Positions 40,217 through 51,497 of a stretch of DNA of 64,000 nt are shown piece by piece. A program made the position numbers and the translations under genes. The stretch covers positions 1,302,001 through 1,366,000 of the forward strand of contig NZ_CP157967.1 in assembly GCF_040215725.1 (NCBI RefSeq). The letters run 5' to 3'. Source of the stretch: Rhizobium sp. ZPR4 (GTDB taxonomy: Bacteria > Pseudomonadota > Alphaproteobacteria > Rhizobiales > Rhizobiaceae). Below the pieces are notes generated by a model that worked only from the letters and a program-made list of their open reading frames with translations, was not told the DNA's origin and ran no database searches. How positions within the stretch are numbered: position 1 is the stretch's first letter; each line of letters begins with the position of its first letter.

Positions 40217-40663
40217 ATGCCTCAGTTCGAAACCCATCGCCCCGTTCCGCATTCGCCCGATCAGATGTTCGACCTCGTCGCCGACGTGGAGCGTTATCCG
40301 GAATTCCTGCCGCTTTGCGACGCGCTCACGGTTCGCAGCCGCAAGGATCGTGACGGCAAGACCCTGCTGATTGCCGACATGACCGTCGGTTACAAAGCGA
40401 TCCGCGAGACCTTTACGACGCAGGTGCTGCTGAACAAGGCCGAGCGCGCCATCGATGTGAAATATATCGACGGTCCGTTCAAGTATCTCGACAATCGCTG
40501 GCGTTTTCAGCCGTCGGAGAATGGCGGCAGCGTCATCGACTTCTTTATCGATTACGAGTTCAAGAGCCGCATTCTCGGCGCCCTGATGGGATCGATGTTC
40601 GATCGAGCCTTCCGCATGTTCACGGATGCCTTCGAGACGCGCGCCAATAAGATCTATGCCTGA
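40217..40663 (+). CDS. Coq10/RatA-family START-domain protein
   Basis: This 148-residue START/polyketide cyclase protein has the family N-terminus (VPHSPDQMFDLVADVERYPEFLPLC) in short form FDLVADVERYPEFLP, and the closing SMFDRAFRMFTDAFETRA helix. Mitochondrial Coq10 binds ubiquinone; E. coli RatA was reported as a toxin. In alphaproteobacteria a Coq10-like quinone role is the better guess, with lipA nearby as is usual in this order. ATG 40217 is preferred to a TTG at 40208. Confidence 0.9.
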   Translation: MPQFETHRPVPHSPDQMFDLVADVERYPEFLPLCDALTVRSRKDRDGKTLLIADMTVGYKAIRETFTTQVLLNKAERAIDVKYIDGPFKYLDNRWRFQPSENGGSVIDFFIDYEFKSRILGALMGSMFDRAFRMFTDAFETRANKIYA

Positions 40664-40675
40664 TGCCTCGCCCGG

Positions 40676-41173
40676 TCACTGACCGAGCGTGACGAGCATT
40701 TCCAGCGCGGTATTCAAGGTGGCGAGCCGAACCTTGTCGCGGCCAATATCGCCATAGCGCATTTCATGATGGATAAGCGCGCCGCTGCGCGCCTTGGCGG
40801 CGAGGTGGACGAGGCCCACCGGCTTTTCAGCGGAGCCGCCGCCAGGGCCGGCGATACCCGTTACCGCCACGGCGAAATCGGCCCGAGAGCGGAAGAGGGC
40901 GCCATGCACCATCTGCAGCGCCGTTTCCCTTGAGACAGCACCGAATTGTGCCAGCGTCTGCTCCTGCACACCGAGCATCTCCATCTTGGCCGTATTGGTG
41001 TAGGTGACAAAACCACGATCGACGACGGCGGAGGAGCCGGGAATTTCCGTCAGCGCGCCAGCAATCAGCCCGCCGGTGCAGGATTCGGCCGTCGCGACCA
41101 TCCAGCCCCTGGCCGTGAAGTCGGTGACGATCTTTTGCGCGAGCGCGAGAATCTCCTCCGGGAAATGCGTCAT
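40676..41173 (-). CDS. pncC: CinA C-terminal family protein (nicotinamide-nucleotide amidohydrolase)
   Basis: The 165-residue protein consists only of the CinA C-terminal domain, which deamidates NMN to NaMN. It has [25 protein letters not shown] with the catalytic serine region, and [25 protein letters not shown]. Its start overlaps the ispDF stop by four bases, so both are cotranscribed. It is convergent with the coq10-like gene, with only 12 bp between stops. Confidence 0.93.
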   Translation of the reverse strand: MTHFPEEILALAQKIVTDFTARGWMVATAESCTGGLIAGALTEIPGSSAVVDRGFVTYTNTAKMEMLGVQEQTLAQFGAVSRETALQMVHGALFRSRADFAVAVTGIAGPGGGSAEKPVGLVHLAAKARSGALIHHEMRYGDIGRDKVRLATLNTALEMLVTLGQ

Positions 41174-42390
41174 GTCTTGCCTCCACGATAAACGACGGTC
41201 GCGGTCGCGATGGCTGCGATGCCTTCGCGGCGGCCGACGAAGCCGATCTTCTCGTTTGTGGTTGCCTTGACCGAACAGCGATCGATGCTGATGCCGAGAA
41301 ACTCCGATAGCCTGGCGCGCATGACGTCGCGATGCGGCCCGACTTTCGGGGCTTCGGCGACCAGGGAGACATCCGCATTCATGATAGTGCCGCCGCGCTC
41401 ACGCACGATCTTTGCCGCGTGTTCGATGAAGATGCGGGAAGGGGCGCCCTTCCATTGCGGATCGGAGGGCGGGAAGTGATCGCCGATATCGCCGGCGCCG
41501 CAGGTGGCAAGCAGGGCATCCGTCAGGGCATGCAGGGCGACATCGGCGTCCGAATGCCCCTTCAGCTTCTGGTCGTGCGGAATGAAGACGCCACAAAGGG
41601 TAACGCCATCGCCCGGCTCCAGCTGATGCACGTCATAGCCGTTGCCGGTGCGCACGTCGGGCAGCAGCGCGGCGCTGAGCTTTTCATCGGCCATGGCAAT
41701 ATCCCTCTTGATCGTCAGTTTTACATTGTCCGCGCTCCCGGTCACCAATGTTACCGGCAGGCCGCACCATTCGGCAATCGCCGCATCGTCGGTGAAATCA
41801 ATCTTGCCGTCGGCTTCGGCTTTCTCATGTGCGGCGAGAATATCGGCGAAGCGGAAGGATTGCGGCGTCTGCGCGGCGTGAAGGCCAGTGCGGGATACGG
41901 TATCGACAACCAGACCGTTTGCGTCGCCGCGCTTCAGCGTGTCGGTGACGGGCATGGCAGGCAACACGGCGGGCGCACCTTCAGCCAGCGCTATGGCGAC
42001 ACGATCCAGCAGATCATGGTCGAAGAAGGGGCGCACCGCGTCATGGATCATGACATGCGTCACGCCGCTTGCCTTCAGGTGCCGAAGCCCTGCAAGCACG
42101 GATTGCTGGCGCGTCGCTCCGCCGAAGGCGATCTCGACCTCGGGCAGGCCGTCAACCTGCTCCAGCGCCACCCGCAACAGTTTTTCGTCATCGCGATGGA
42201 TGACGACGACGATCTTGGATGCCTGCGGCCATGTCACGAATCTTTCAAGCGTATGCGCAATAACCGCTCTGCCGCCGATCGGGCGATACTGCTTGGGACC
42301 TTCTTCGGGAGAGCCCGCCCTTTCGCCACGCCCGGCGGCAACGATGACGATTCCCACCGACAGCGGTTGCTTTGAATGCATTTGCGTCAT
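41170..42390 (-). CDS. ispDF: Bifunctional MEP cytidylyltransferase / MEcPP synthase IspDF
   Basis: This 406-residue fusion carries two non-consecutive enzymes of the MEP isoprenoid pathway. IspD is N-terminal ([31 protein letters not shown]) and IspF follows from about residue 245 ([14 protein letters not shown] with the zinc-site Asp/His, [29 protein letters not shown] in short form [14 protein letters not shown], and a final ATTNEKIGF). The fusion is common in alphaproteobacteria. Start ATG 42390 gives the normal N-terminus; 42381 is an alternative. Confidence 0.96.
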   Translation of the reverse strand: MTQMHSKQPLSVGIVIVAAGRGERAGSPEEGPKQYRPIGGRAVIAHTLERFVTWPQASKIVVVIHRDDEKLLRVALEQVDGLPEVEIAFGGATRQQSVLAGLRHLKASGVTHVMIHDAVRPFFDHDLLDRVAIALAEGAPAVLPAMPVTDTLKRGDANGLVVDTVSRTGLHAAQTPQSFRFADILAAHEKAEADGKIDFTDDAAIAEWCGLPVTLVTGSADNVKLTIKRDIAMADEKLSAALLPDVRTGNGYDVHQLEPGDGVTLCGVFIPHDQKLKGHSDADVALHALTDALLATCGAGDIGDHFPPSDPQWKGAPSRIFIEHAAKIVRERGGTIMNADVSLVAEAPKVGPHRDVMRARLSEFLGISIDRCSVKATTNEKIGFVGRREGIAAIATATVVYRGGKT

Positions 42391-42612
42391 AAACCCCCGA
42401 AATATGAAAGGCTCGGTCTGCGGCATGGCTTTGAAAAGCGTAGAGCTTTCCTTTGAACAAGCACATGCTAAATAGATCGCCAAAACGGGATCCTGCTTCA
42501 GCAGGGTCTATCGCCTCAACTGAGTATTTTCCAGCATCTGCCCAAAAAATATCGGGATTCTTCGAAACCCCTTGGCAAACTTTCAAAGCGTGTCTAAAAA
42601 TAGTGCAGATGT

Positions 42613-43641
42613 ATGGTGTGCCCGAAAGATAATCATTTGCTTTCTCCCAAGCTTGCAGCTCCATTTTCCATCGGTTCCGTGCCTATCCGAAATCGCGTGA
42701 TCCTTGCACCGATGTCGGGCGTGACCGATCTTCCTTTCCGGCAGCTCGCATTACGCTACGGCGCCGGCCTGGTCGTCACGGAAATGGTCGCCAGTCGCGA
42801 GCTCGTGCAGGATACGGCCGAGTCCTGGGCGCGCTTGAAAAGTGCAGGGTTAAAGCCGCATATGGTGCAGCTTGCCGGGCGTGAAGCCCATTGGATGGCC
42901 GAGGCGGCAAAGATCGCTGCCGATAATGGTGCCGATATCATTGATATCAACATGGGTTGCCCGGCCAAGAAGGTGATCGGCGGCTATTCCGGCTCGGCGC
43001 TGATGCGCGATCCCGATCATGCGCTGACATTGATCGAAGCAACCGTCGGCGCAGTGAATATTCCTGTGACCTTGAAGATGCGCCTTGGCTGGGACGAGAA
43101 TTCCATCAACGCGCCTGACATCGCCCGCCGTGCCGAGGAGGCCGGCATCCAGCTCGTCACCATCCACGGCCGCACCCGCATGCAATTCTATGAGGGCAGG
43201 GCGGATTGGGATGCCATCCGCGCCGTGCGCGATGTCGTCTCCATTCCGCTTGTCGCCAATGGCGATGTCGAAACGGCTGAGGACGCTGAGGAAATCCTGC
43301 GCCGCTCCGGCGCCGACGCCGTCATGATCGGTCGCGGTTGCCAGGGCCGTCCGTGGCATGCGGGCGTGATCGCCGGCCATCGCGAGCCAAACCGTCAGGA
43401 GATCGTCGAAATCGCCCTCGAGCACTATCGCATGATGCTGGAATTCTATGGCGAGGCTGTCGGCATTCGCCACGCCCGCAAGCATCTCGCCTGGTATCTC
43501 GATCGCTATGCGCCGGCGACGACGGGTGCCGACAAGGCGAAAATCATGACGTCGAGAGAGAGCGGCGAAGTGGCTGCATCCTTCCATGCCGCGCTGCAGG
43601 CTGATGCCGATCTCGCCCACTGCGTCCAGGAGGCTGCATGA
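42613..43641 (+). CDS. dusB: tRNA-dihydrouridine synthase (NifR3)
   Basis: DusB (342 residues) reduces uridines in tRNA D-loops with FMN. It has [15 protein letters not shown], the [10 protein letters not shown] motif with the catalytic cysteine, and the [11 protein letters not shown] and [17 protein letters not shown]-barrel parts. The first ATG has no clear ribosome site, so the exact start is uncertain. It is the classic nifR3 gene heading the ntr operon; its stop overlaps the ntrB start (ATGA). Confidence 0.96.
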   Translation: MVCPKDNHLLSPKLAAPFSIGSVPIRNRVILAPMSGVTDLPFRQLALRYGAGLVVTEMVASRELVQDTAESWARLKSAGLKPHMVQLAGREAHWMAEAAKIAADNGADIIDINMGCPAKKVIGGYSGSALMRDPDHALTLIEATVGAVNIPVTLKMRLGWDENSINAPDIARRAEEAGIQLVTIHGRTRMQFYEGRADWDAIRAVRDVVSIPLVANGDVETAEDAEEILRRSGADAVMIGRGCQGRPWHAGVIAGHREPNRQEIVEIALEHYRMMLEFYGEAVGIRHARKHLAWYLDRYAPATTGADKAKIMTSRESGEVAASFHAALQADADLAHCVQEAA

Positions 43642-44791
43642 CTTCGAAATCCAGCTCCGGCGCCGGTGACACCCCGGCCAACTCCGTGGCCATGGCCGTT
43701 CTCAATGCCATCCAGAACCCCGTCGTCATGGTCGATGAGGCCGGTCTTATCGCTTTCGCCAATTGGGAGGCGGAAGCCTTCTTCGGCGCCAGCGCATCGC
43801 ACCTGTCGCGCTACAAGATCTCCACCTTCATACCGTTCGGTAGCCCCTTGCTGGCGCTGATCGACCAGGTGCGCGAACGCCGGGCGCCCGTCAACGAATA
43901 CCGTGTCGATCTCAGCTCGCCGCGCCTGGGACAGGACAAGCTGGTGGACATCTATGTCGCGCCGGTTTCCAGCACGCCCGGTTCGGTCGTGGTGGTGTTC
44001 CAGGAGCGCTCCATGGCCGACAAGATCGACCGGCAACTGACGCATCGCGCCGCCGCCCGTTCGGTCACAGGCCTTGCCTCGATGCTGGCGCATGAGATCA
44101 AGAACCCACTCTCGGGCATTCGCGGTGCAGCGCAGCTGCTGGAACAGTCTGTCGAGGATGATGATCGTGCGCTGACTCGCCTCATCTGCGACGAGACCGA
44201 CCGTATCGTCTCGCTGGTCGACCGCATGGAGGTTTTCTCCGACGAGCGGCCGGTCGACCGCGTTCCCGTCAACATCCATTCCGTGCTTGATCACGTGAAG
44301 GCAGTCGCCAAGGCTGGCTTTGCCCGCAACATCAAGATTTCCGAGAATTATGACCCGTCGCTGCCGGCTGTTTTTGCGAACCGGGATCAGCTTGTTCAGG
44401 TCTTCCTCAATCTGGTGAAGAATGCCGCCGAAGCGGTCGGCGACCGTCAGGATGGCGAGATCATGCTGACGACGGCCTATCGTCCCGGCATCCGGCTCTC
44501 GGTTGCCGGGACGCGCGAAAAGATCTCGCTGCCGCTGGAATTCTGCGTCATCGACAATGGCCCAGGCGTGCCGGCCGATCTCGTGCCGCATCTCTTCGAT
44601 CCGTTCATAACCACGAAGACGAACGGAACAGGCCTCGGCCTTGCGCTGGTCGCCAAGATTATCGGCGACCATGGCGGCATCGTCGAATGCGACAGCCAGA
44701 ACCATCGCACCACTTTCCGCGTTTTGATGCCTGCTTCCAAGGGCATTACCTCAGAAGATGCCCCCCTTCCGAACTCTACAGGGACTACTCG

Positions 44792-44795
<4 letters not shown>
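43638..44795 (+). CDS. ntrB: Nitrogen regulation sensor histidine kinase NtrB
   Basis: NtrB (385 residues) controls NtrC phosphorylation in response to PII. A PAS domain (about 15-120) is followed by DHp with H152 in [12 protein letters not shown] and the HATPase domain ([30 protein letters not shown]). No membrane segment is present, so it is cytosolic. It is coupled to dusB and ntrC by 4-bp overlaps. Confidence 0.97.
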
Positions 44796-46243
<1,448 letters not shown>

Positions 46244-46338
46244 CAACGCAATCCGATGCGTTGCATTTTCGCCACAATGCGTTGCTTAAAGGTCACGCAG
46301 CAGATTCGTCGTTTTTGCGGTGGCGATTCATCTGGCCC

Positions 46339-46423
46339 ACTCTCGTCAGAACGAGAGTTTGTCTGATTTTTCAACTTGTTGCAAAAGTGACATGAAGTAA
46401 AGGTTTCGCTTCTGTGCGAAACC
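46339..46423 (+). promoter_or_regulatory. Two strong hairpins in the ntrC-ntrY intergenic region
   Basis: Stem one is ACTCTCGT (46339-46346) with ACGAGAGT (46351-46358), loop CAGA, followed by a loose T-rich run; it could be an ntrC terminator. Stem two is GGTTTCGC (46402-46409) with GCGAAACC (46416-46423). Both are perfect 8-bp stems. They suggest that ntrYX is transcribed partly apart from dusB-ntrBC. Confidence 0.45.
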
Positions 46424-46522
46424 GGACGACAGTTCCCGCCTCTGCCTGTCGCTCGCACCCGTGCCCAATAGTGGCCGTGCGATTTGACCAGGGCGCCGAC
46501 CGTCGCTCGGGCGTGGAGATTG

Positions 46523-48802
46523 ATGGGAATGATGCAGGACGCGGTGTCGCCGGCGGCGAGCGACGAGGCGGTTGTCAAGGTGACGGACCGTCGTGCTTCC
46601 TTTGCCCTACCTGGTTTGATCCTGGCCGGCGGCGCTCTTCTGTGCGCCATCGCGACCTTGCTGATGCTTCTCGGGCTGACGCCGATTGCCCCGACATCCT
46701 CAGTCGTCTTCACCTCGGTCGTCATCAACGGCCTGTTCGTGCTGGGGCTGATTGCTCTGATTGCTCGCGAAGTGGCGCGGCTGATGAAGGCGCGCAGCCG
46801 TGGCCGCGCGGCAGCCCGCCTGCATATCCGCATCGTCGTTCTTTTCTCGATCGTCGCGATCACGCCGGCCATTCTCGTCGCCATCGTCGCCAGCCTGACG
46901 CTCAATGTCGGTCTCGACCGCTGGTTTGGCGTGCGAACCCAGCAGATCATCAGCTCCTCGCAGAACGTCGCCCAAGCCTATCTGATGGAGAATGCGAGCT
47001 ATCTGCAGGGCCAGACCGTCTCGATGGCGAACGATCTGGAGCGCAATCGCTCTCTCTTCAACCTCGACCGCACCGGGTTTGCCGATCTGATGACCCGTCA
47101 GGCGCGCGGCCGCGGCCTGCTGGGCGCCTTCCTCGTGCGCCGCGACGGCACCGCCATCGTCCAGGCCGATATCAAGACCGAACGCCCGCTGCCAGCCATT
47201 CCGAAGGATGCGCTCGATTCCTCGGCCAATGGCCAGCCGACGCTCATCCCGCCCGGTGTGACCAATCTCGTCGGCGCTGTCATCAAGTTGGACGAGCTTC
47301 CAGGTTCGTTTCTCTATACCGTGCGTGCGGTCGATCCGCGCGTCATGAACGCCATGCGGATGGTGGAAGACAACACCGTCGAATACAAGGCGATGGAAGC
47401 GGGGCGCATGTCGCTGCAGATCGCCTTCGCCGTCCTCTACATCGGCTTCGCTCTGATCGTGCTTCTGGCTGCGATCTGGACCGCGATCGCGATTGCGGAC
47501 CGTATCGTGCGGCCGATCCGTCTTCTCATCAGCGCCGCAGACAATGTCGCCTCGGGCAATATGAACGTGCTGGTGCCGGTACGCTCTGCTGATGGCGATG
47601 TCGGCAGCCTTTCGCGTACCTTCAACAAGATGATCTCGGAAATCCGCACCCAGCGTGACGAAATCCTGGAAGCGAAGGATGAGGTCGATGATCGCCGTCG
47701 CTTCATCGAAGCCGTGCTCTCGGGTGTTACGGCAGCCGTGATCGGTGTCGAGCATGATCGGCGCATCACCATCGTCAACACCTCGGCCGAAGACCTGCTG
47801 ACGCTCAAGAGTGATGAGCTCATCGGCAAGAATCTGTCTGATATCTCACCAGAGGTCGATCAGGTCGTGACGGAAGCGACGACGCGCCATCGCAGCGATT
47901 TCCGCAAGCAGATCAGCCTTGTTCGCGGCGGAACGGTGCGCACGCTCAGCGTCCAGGTGACGCGCGAGGAATCGCGCGACGCCAACGAATCCTACGTCAT
48001 TACCCTCGACGACATCACCGATCTGGTCATAGCGCAGCGTTCGACCGCCTGGGCCGATGTCGCGCGCCGTATCGCGCATGAGATCAAGAACCCGTTGACG
48101 CCGATCCAGCTGTCGGCCGAGCGCATCCGCCGTCGTTTCGGCAAGAATATCGCCGATGCCGACCGCCCGGTCTTCGACCAGTGCACCGATACGATCATCC
48201 GGCAGGTGGGCGATATCGGCCGCATGGTCGACGAGTTTTCCTCCTTCGCCCGCATGCCGAAGCCGACCATGGAGCCGACCGATCTGCGCGATATTCTGCG
48301 CGATGCCGTCTTCCTGCGCGAAATGGGCAACAATCACGTCCAGTTCGAGCGTGAGCTGGGCGACGAACGGCTGGAGGGCATGTTCGATGCGCGAATGCTC
48401 GGACAGGCCTTCGGCAATCTCATCAAGAACGCCGTCGAGGCGATCGAGGGCGTGCCGAGCGATCAGGCGCCCGAGCAGCCGAAGATCCTGGTGCGTTCGT
48501 CTCTGGACCCGGATCGCGATCGCTTCACGGTCGATGTCATCGACAACGGCCGCGGTCTGCCGGTCGAAAACCGGCACAGCATTTTAGAACCCTACATGAC
48601 GATGCGCGAGAAGGGCACCGGCCTCGGCCTCGCCATCGTCAAGAAGATCATTGAAGACCATGGCGGGCAGATCGAACTCCACGACGCGCCTGCCGAATTC
48701 GACCAGGGCAGGGGAGCCATGATCCGCGTGCATCTGCCGCGCCGTGAGCAGGCCGCCGTCGCCCAGACAGAAAGTGACAAGGAAAGCGTCTATGGCATCT
48801 GA
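46523..48802 (+). CDS. ntrY: Sensor histidine kinase NtrY
   Basis: NtrY (759 residues) is the membrane partner of NtrX, tied to nitrogen, redox and envelope control. It has about four membrane segments: three in the first 130 residues and one near 310, bounding a periplasmic domain. Then come a HAMP region, a PAS domain (about 390-490), DHp with H519 ([13 protein letters not shown]) and HATPase (NLIKNAVEAIEG, KGTGLGLAIVKK). ATG 46523 has GGAG upstream; ATG 46532 and TTG 46484 are alternatives. It overlaps ntrX by 11 bp. Confidence 0.95.
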   Translation: MGMMQDAVSPAASDEAVVKVTDRRASFALPGLILAGGALLCAIATLLMLLGLTPIAPTSSVVFTSVVINGLFVLGLIALIAREVARLMKARSRGRAAARLHIRIVVLFSIVAITPAILVAIVASLTLNVGLDRWFGVRTQQIISSSQNVAQAYLMENASYLQGQTVSMANDLERNRSLFNLDRTGFADLMTRQARGRGLLGAFLVRRDGTAIVQADIKTERPLPAIPKDALDSSANGQPTLIPPGVTNLVGAVIKLDELPGSFLYTVRAVDPRVMNAMRMVEDNTVEYKAMEAGRMSLQIAFAVLYIGFALIVLLAAIWTAIAIADRIVRPIRLLISAADNVASGNMNVLVPVRSADGDVGSLSRTFNKMISEIRTQRDEILEAKDEVDDRRRFIEAVLSGVTAAVIGVEHDRRITIVNTSAEDLLTLKSDELIGKNLSDISPEVDQVVTEATTRHRSDFRKQISLVRGGTVRTLSVQVTREESRDANESYVITLDDITDLVIAQRSTAWADVARRIAHEIKNPLTPIQLSAERIRRRFGKNIADADRPVFDQCTDTIIRQVGDIGRMVDEFSSFARMPKPTMEPTDLRDILRDAVFLREMGNNHVQFERELGDERLEGMFDARMLGQAFGNLIKNAVEAIEGVPSDQAPEQPKILVRSSLDPDRDRFTVDVIDNGRGLPVENRHSILEPYMTMREKGTGLGLAIVKKIIEDHGGQIELHDAPAEFDQGRGAMIRVHLPRREQAAVAQTESDKESVYGI

Positions 48803-50156
48803 CATTCTCGTAGTGGACGACGAGGAAGACATTCGCGAAATTGTTTCGGGAATTCTTTCGGATGAAGGTCACGAAACCCGCACCGCGTATGATAGCGACA
48901 GCGCGCTGGCCGCGATTTCCGACCGAGCGCCGCGGCTGATCTTCCTCGATATCTGGATGCAGGGTAGCAAGCTCGACGGCCTTGCGCTGCTTGACGAGAT
49001 CAAGGCGCGTCATCCGGAGTTGCCCGTGGTCATGATTTCGGGTCACGGCAACATCGAGACGGCCGTGTCTGCTATCAAGCGCGGCGCTTTCGATTTCATC
49101 GAGAAGCCGTTCAAGGCCGATCGTCTGATCCTGATCGCCGAGCGCGCGCTGGAAAATTCCAAGCTGAAGCGTGAAGTCTCGGAGCTCAAGCGCCGCACCG
49201 GTGATGCTGTGGAACTGATCGGCACGTCGGTTGCCGTTTCGCAGCTGCGCCAGACGATCGACAAGGTTTCGCCCACCAACAGCCGTGTGATGATCTTCGG
49301 CCCCTCCGGTTCCGGAAAGGAACTGGTAGCCCGCATGATCCACAAGAAGTCGACCCGGGCCAACGGTCCCTTCGTGGCACTGAACGCTGCGACCATCACG
49401 CCTGAGCGCATGGAAATCGCCTTGTTCGGCACCGAGGGTTCGCCGGGGCAGGCGCGCAAGATCGGCGCTCTGGAAGAAGCCCATCGCGGCATCCTCTATC
49501 TCGACGAAGTTGGCGAAATGCCGCGCGAGACGCAGAACAAGATCCTGCGCGTGCTCGTCGACCAGCAGTTCGAACGTGTCGGCGGTTCCAAGCGCGTCAA
49601 GGTCGATGTCCGTATCATCTCGTCTACCGCGTATAATCTGGAAAGCCGCATTGCCGAGAGCCTTTTCCGCGAGGATCTCTACCACCGTCTCGCCGTCGTG
49701 CCCGTACGCGTGCCGGCCCTTGCCGAGCGCCGCGAGGACATTCCCTTCCTCGTCGACCAGCTGATGCGCCAGATTTCCGAACAGGCCGGCATTCGTCCCC
49801 GCCGGATCGGCGATGACGCCATGGCCGTGCTGCAGGCGCATGACTGGCCTGGCAACATCCGCCAGCTGCGCAACAATATCGAGCGTCTGATGATTCTCGC
49901 GCGTTCGGACGGAGCCGATACGCCGATCACGGCCGAAATGCTGCCGACAGACCTCGGCGACATGCTGCCGAAGGTCTCCGCGAAGAACGACTATCACATC
50001 ATGACGCTGCCGCTGCGCGAAGCGCGTGAAATGTTCGAGCGCGATTATCTCATCGCCCAGATCAACCGCTTCGGCGGCAATATCTCGCGCACGGCGGAAT
50101 TTGTCGGCATGGAGCGTTCCGCGTTGCATCGCAAGCTGAAGTCGTTGGGCGTCTGA
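48792..50156 (+). CDS. ntrX: Response regulator NtrX lacking a GAFTGA loop
   Basis: NtrX (454 residues) has a receiver (D53 in FLDIWMQ), an AAA+ domain with Walker A GPSGSGKE, and a Fis helix-turn-helix at the C-terminus (NISRTAEFVGMERSALHRKLK). Where NtrC has GAFTGA, NtrX has EGSPGQ at about 215-220, so the sigma-54 contact is missing. It is therefore expected to act on sigma-70 promoters or as a repressor, as proposed for other alphaproteobacterial NtrX. Confidence 0.96.
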   Translation: MASDILVVDDEEDIREIVSGILSDEGHETRTAYDSDSALAAISDRAPRLIFLDIWMQGSKLDGLALLDEIKARHPELPVVMISGHGNIETAVSAIKRGAFDFIEKPFKADRLILIAERALENSKLKREVSELKRRTGDAVELIGTSVAVSQLRQTIDKVSPTNSRVMIFGPSGSGKELVARMIHKKSTRANGPFVALNAATITPERMEIALFGTEGSPGQARKIGALEEAHRGILYLDEVGEMPRETQNKILRVLVDQQFERVGGSKRVKVDVRIISSTAYNLESRIAESLFREDLYHRLAVVPVRVPALAERREDIPFLVDQLMRQISEQAGIRPRRIGDDAMAVLQAHDWPGNIRQLRNNIERLMILARSDGADTPITAEMLPTDLGDMLPKVSAKNDYHIMTLPLREAREMFERDYLIAQINRFGGNISRTAEFVGMERSALHRKLKSLGV

Positions 50157-50205
50157 TCAGCCGCCCGACATTTCAAACATCACAGAATTCGGATCAGGGG
50201 CTTCC

Positions 50206-51069
50206 ATGCCGAGAATAGCTTATGTCAACGGCCGCTACGTCAGGCACAGCGATGCCATGGTGCATATCGAGGATCGCGGCTATCAGTTTGCCGACGGCGT
50301 CTATGAGGTGTGCGAGGTTCGTCATGGCGTGATTGTCGACATGACGCGCCACCTCGATCGCCTCAACCGCTCGCTGAGTGAGCTGCGGATCGCCTGGCCG
50401 ATGACGCGCCAGGCGTTGGTGCTGGTGATTCGCGAGACCTTGCGTCGCAACCACGTCCGTAACGGCCTGTTCTACCTGCAGGTGACGCGCGGCGTCGCCC
50501 GGCGCGATCACGTCTTTCCGCCTGATGGCACGCCGTCCTCGATCGTCGTGACCGCCAAGAGCACCGATCAATCCGTGATTGCCAAGAAGAATGCCAACGG
50601 CATCAAGGCAATCACCGTCCGCGACAATCGCTGGGACCGGGTGGATATCAAGTCGGTCGGCCTGCTTCCAAACGCGATGGCCCGGCAGCAGGCCAAGGAA
50701 GCCGGCGCGCAGGAAGCGATCTATATCGACCATAACGGCATGGTGAAGGAAGGGGCCGCCACCAATGTCTGGATCGTCGATCACGACGGAAATCTCGTCA
50801 CCCGCCCCGCCGAGCACGGCATCCTGCGCGGCATCACCCGCACGACGCTGATGGACGTTGCAGCCAAGCTCGATGTGACGATCGTCGAGCGATTCTTCTC
50901 GGTCGAAGAGATGATGAAGGCTCGCGAAGTCTTCATCACCGCGGCGACAAGTATCTGTTTTCCGGTCATTTCTATCGATGGCGAGACGATTGCCAACGGT
51001 CATCCGGGCAGCATGTCACAGAAAATTCGTGAAGCCTTTTTCGACGTTGCGGAAAAGACTGCGATTTGA
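50206..51069 (+). CDS. dat: D-amino-acid aminotransferase (class IV PLP enzyme)
   Basis: This 287-residue class IV aminotransferase has IEDRGYQFADGVYEV, the PLP lysine K149 in DIKSVGLLPNAMARQ, and the EGAATNVWIV and GILRGITRTTLMD segments. Closest by pattern to D-alanine/D-amino-acid transaminases, which supply D-glutamate for peptidoglycan; branched-chain or lyase activity cannot be excluded. It lies between ntrX and hfq, a conserved rhizobial position. Confidence 0.88.
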   Translation: MPRIAYVNGRYVRHSDAMVHIEDRGYQFADGVYEVCEVRHGVIVDMTRHLDRLNRSLSELRIAWPMTRQALVLVIRETLRRNHVRNGLFYLQVTRGVARRDHVFPPDGTPSSIVVTAKSTDQSVIAKKNANGIKAITVRDNRWDRVDIKSVGLLPNAMARQQAKEAGAQEAIYIDHNGMVKEGAATNVWIVDHDGNLVTRPAEHGILRGITRTTLMDVAAKLDVTIVERFFSVEEMMKAREVFITAATSICFPVISIDGETIANGHPGSMSQKIREAFFDVAEKTAI

Positions 51070-51176
51070 TACCAACATTCGCTGGGGGGAGAGAATGAGG
51101 GTATCTCCCGTCCGGGACCTCTGTATATCATGACATTTAACCGGCTCAGGTCGGCAAAAAAGAAAGAAGCGGCGCG

Positions 51177-51419
51177 ATGGCGGAACGTTCTCAGAACTTG
51201 CAGGACCTATTTCTCAATACTGTTCGCAAGCAAAAGATTTCACTGACAATTTTCTTGATTAATGGCGTGAAGCTCACAGGTGTCGTGACCTCCTTCGACA
51301 ATTTCTGTGTCCTGCTCCGCCGCGATGGCCATTCGCAGCTCGTCTACAAGCATGCGATCTCGACGATCATGCCGGGTCAGCCGATGCAGATGTTCGAGAG
51401 CGAAGAAGCCGCTTCCTAA
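51177..51419 (+). CDS. hfq: RNA chaperone Hfq
   Basis: Hfq (80 residues) is the hexameric Sm-like chaperone for small RNAs. It has [20 protein letters not shown] (Sm1) and the Sm2 motif VYKHAISTI, with the proximal-site residues Q8 and the YKHA histidine. The C-terminal tail is short, as in other alphaproteobacteria. The start has AAAGAAGC upstream (51162-51172). hflX follows. Confidence 0.98.
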
Positions 51420-51497
51420 CTGGGACTTGCCGTTATCACGACACGCGATACCAAAAATGATTCCCTCATCCCGGAGACTGTAAAGCACCGGGATGAC

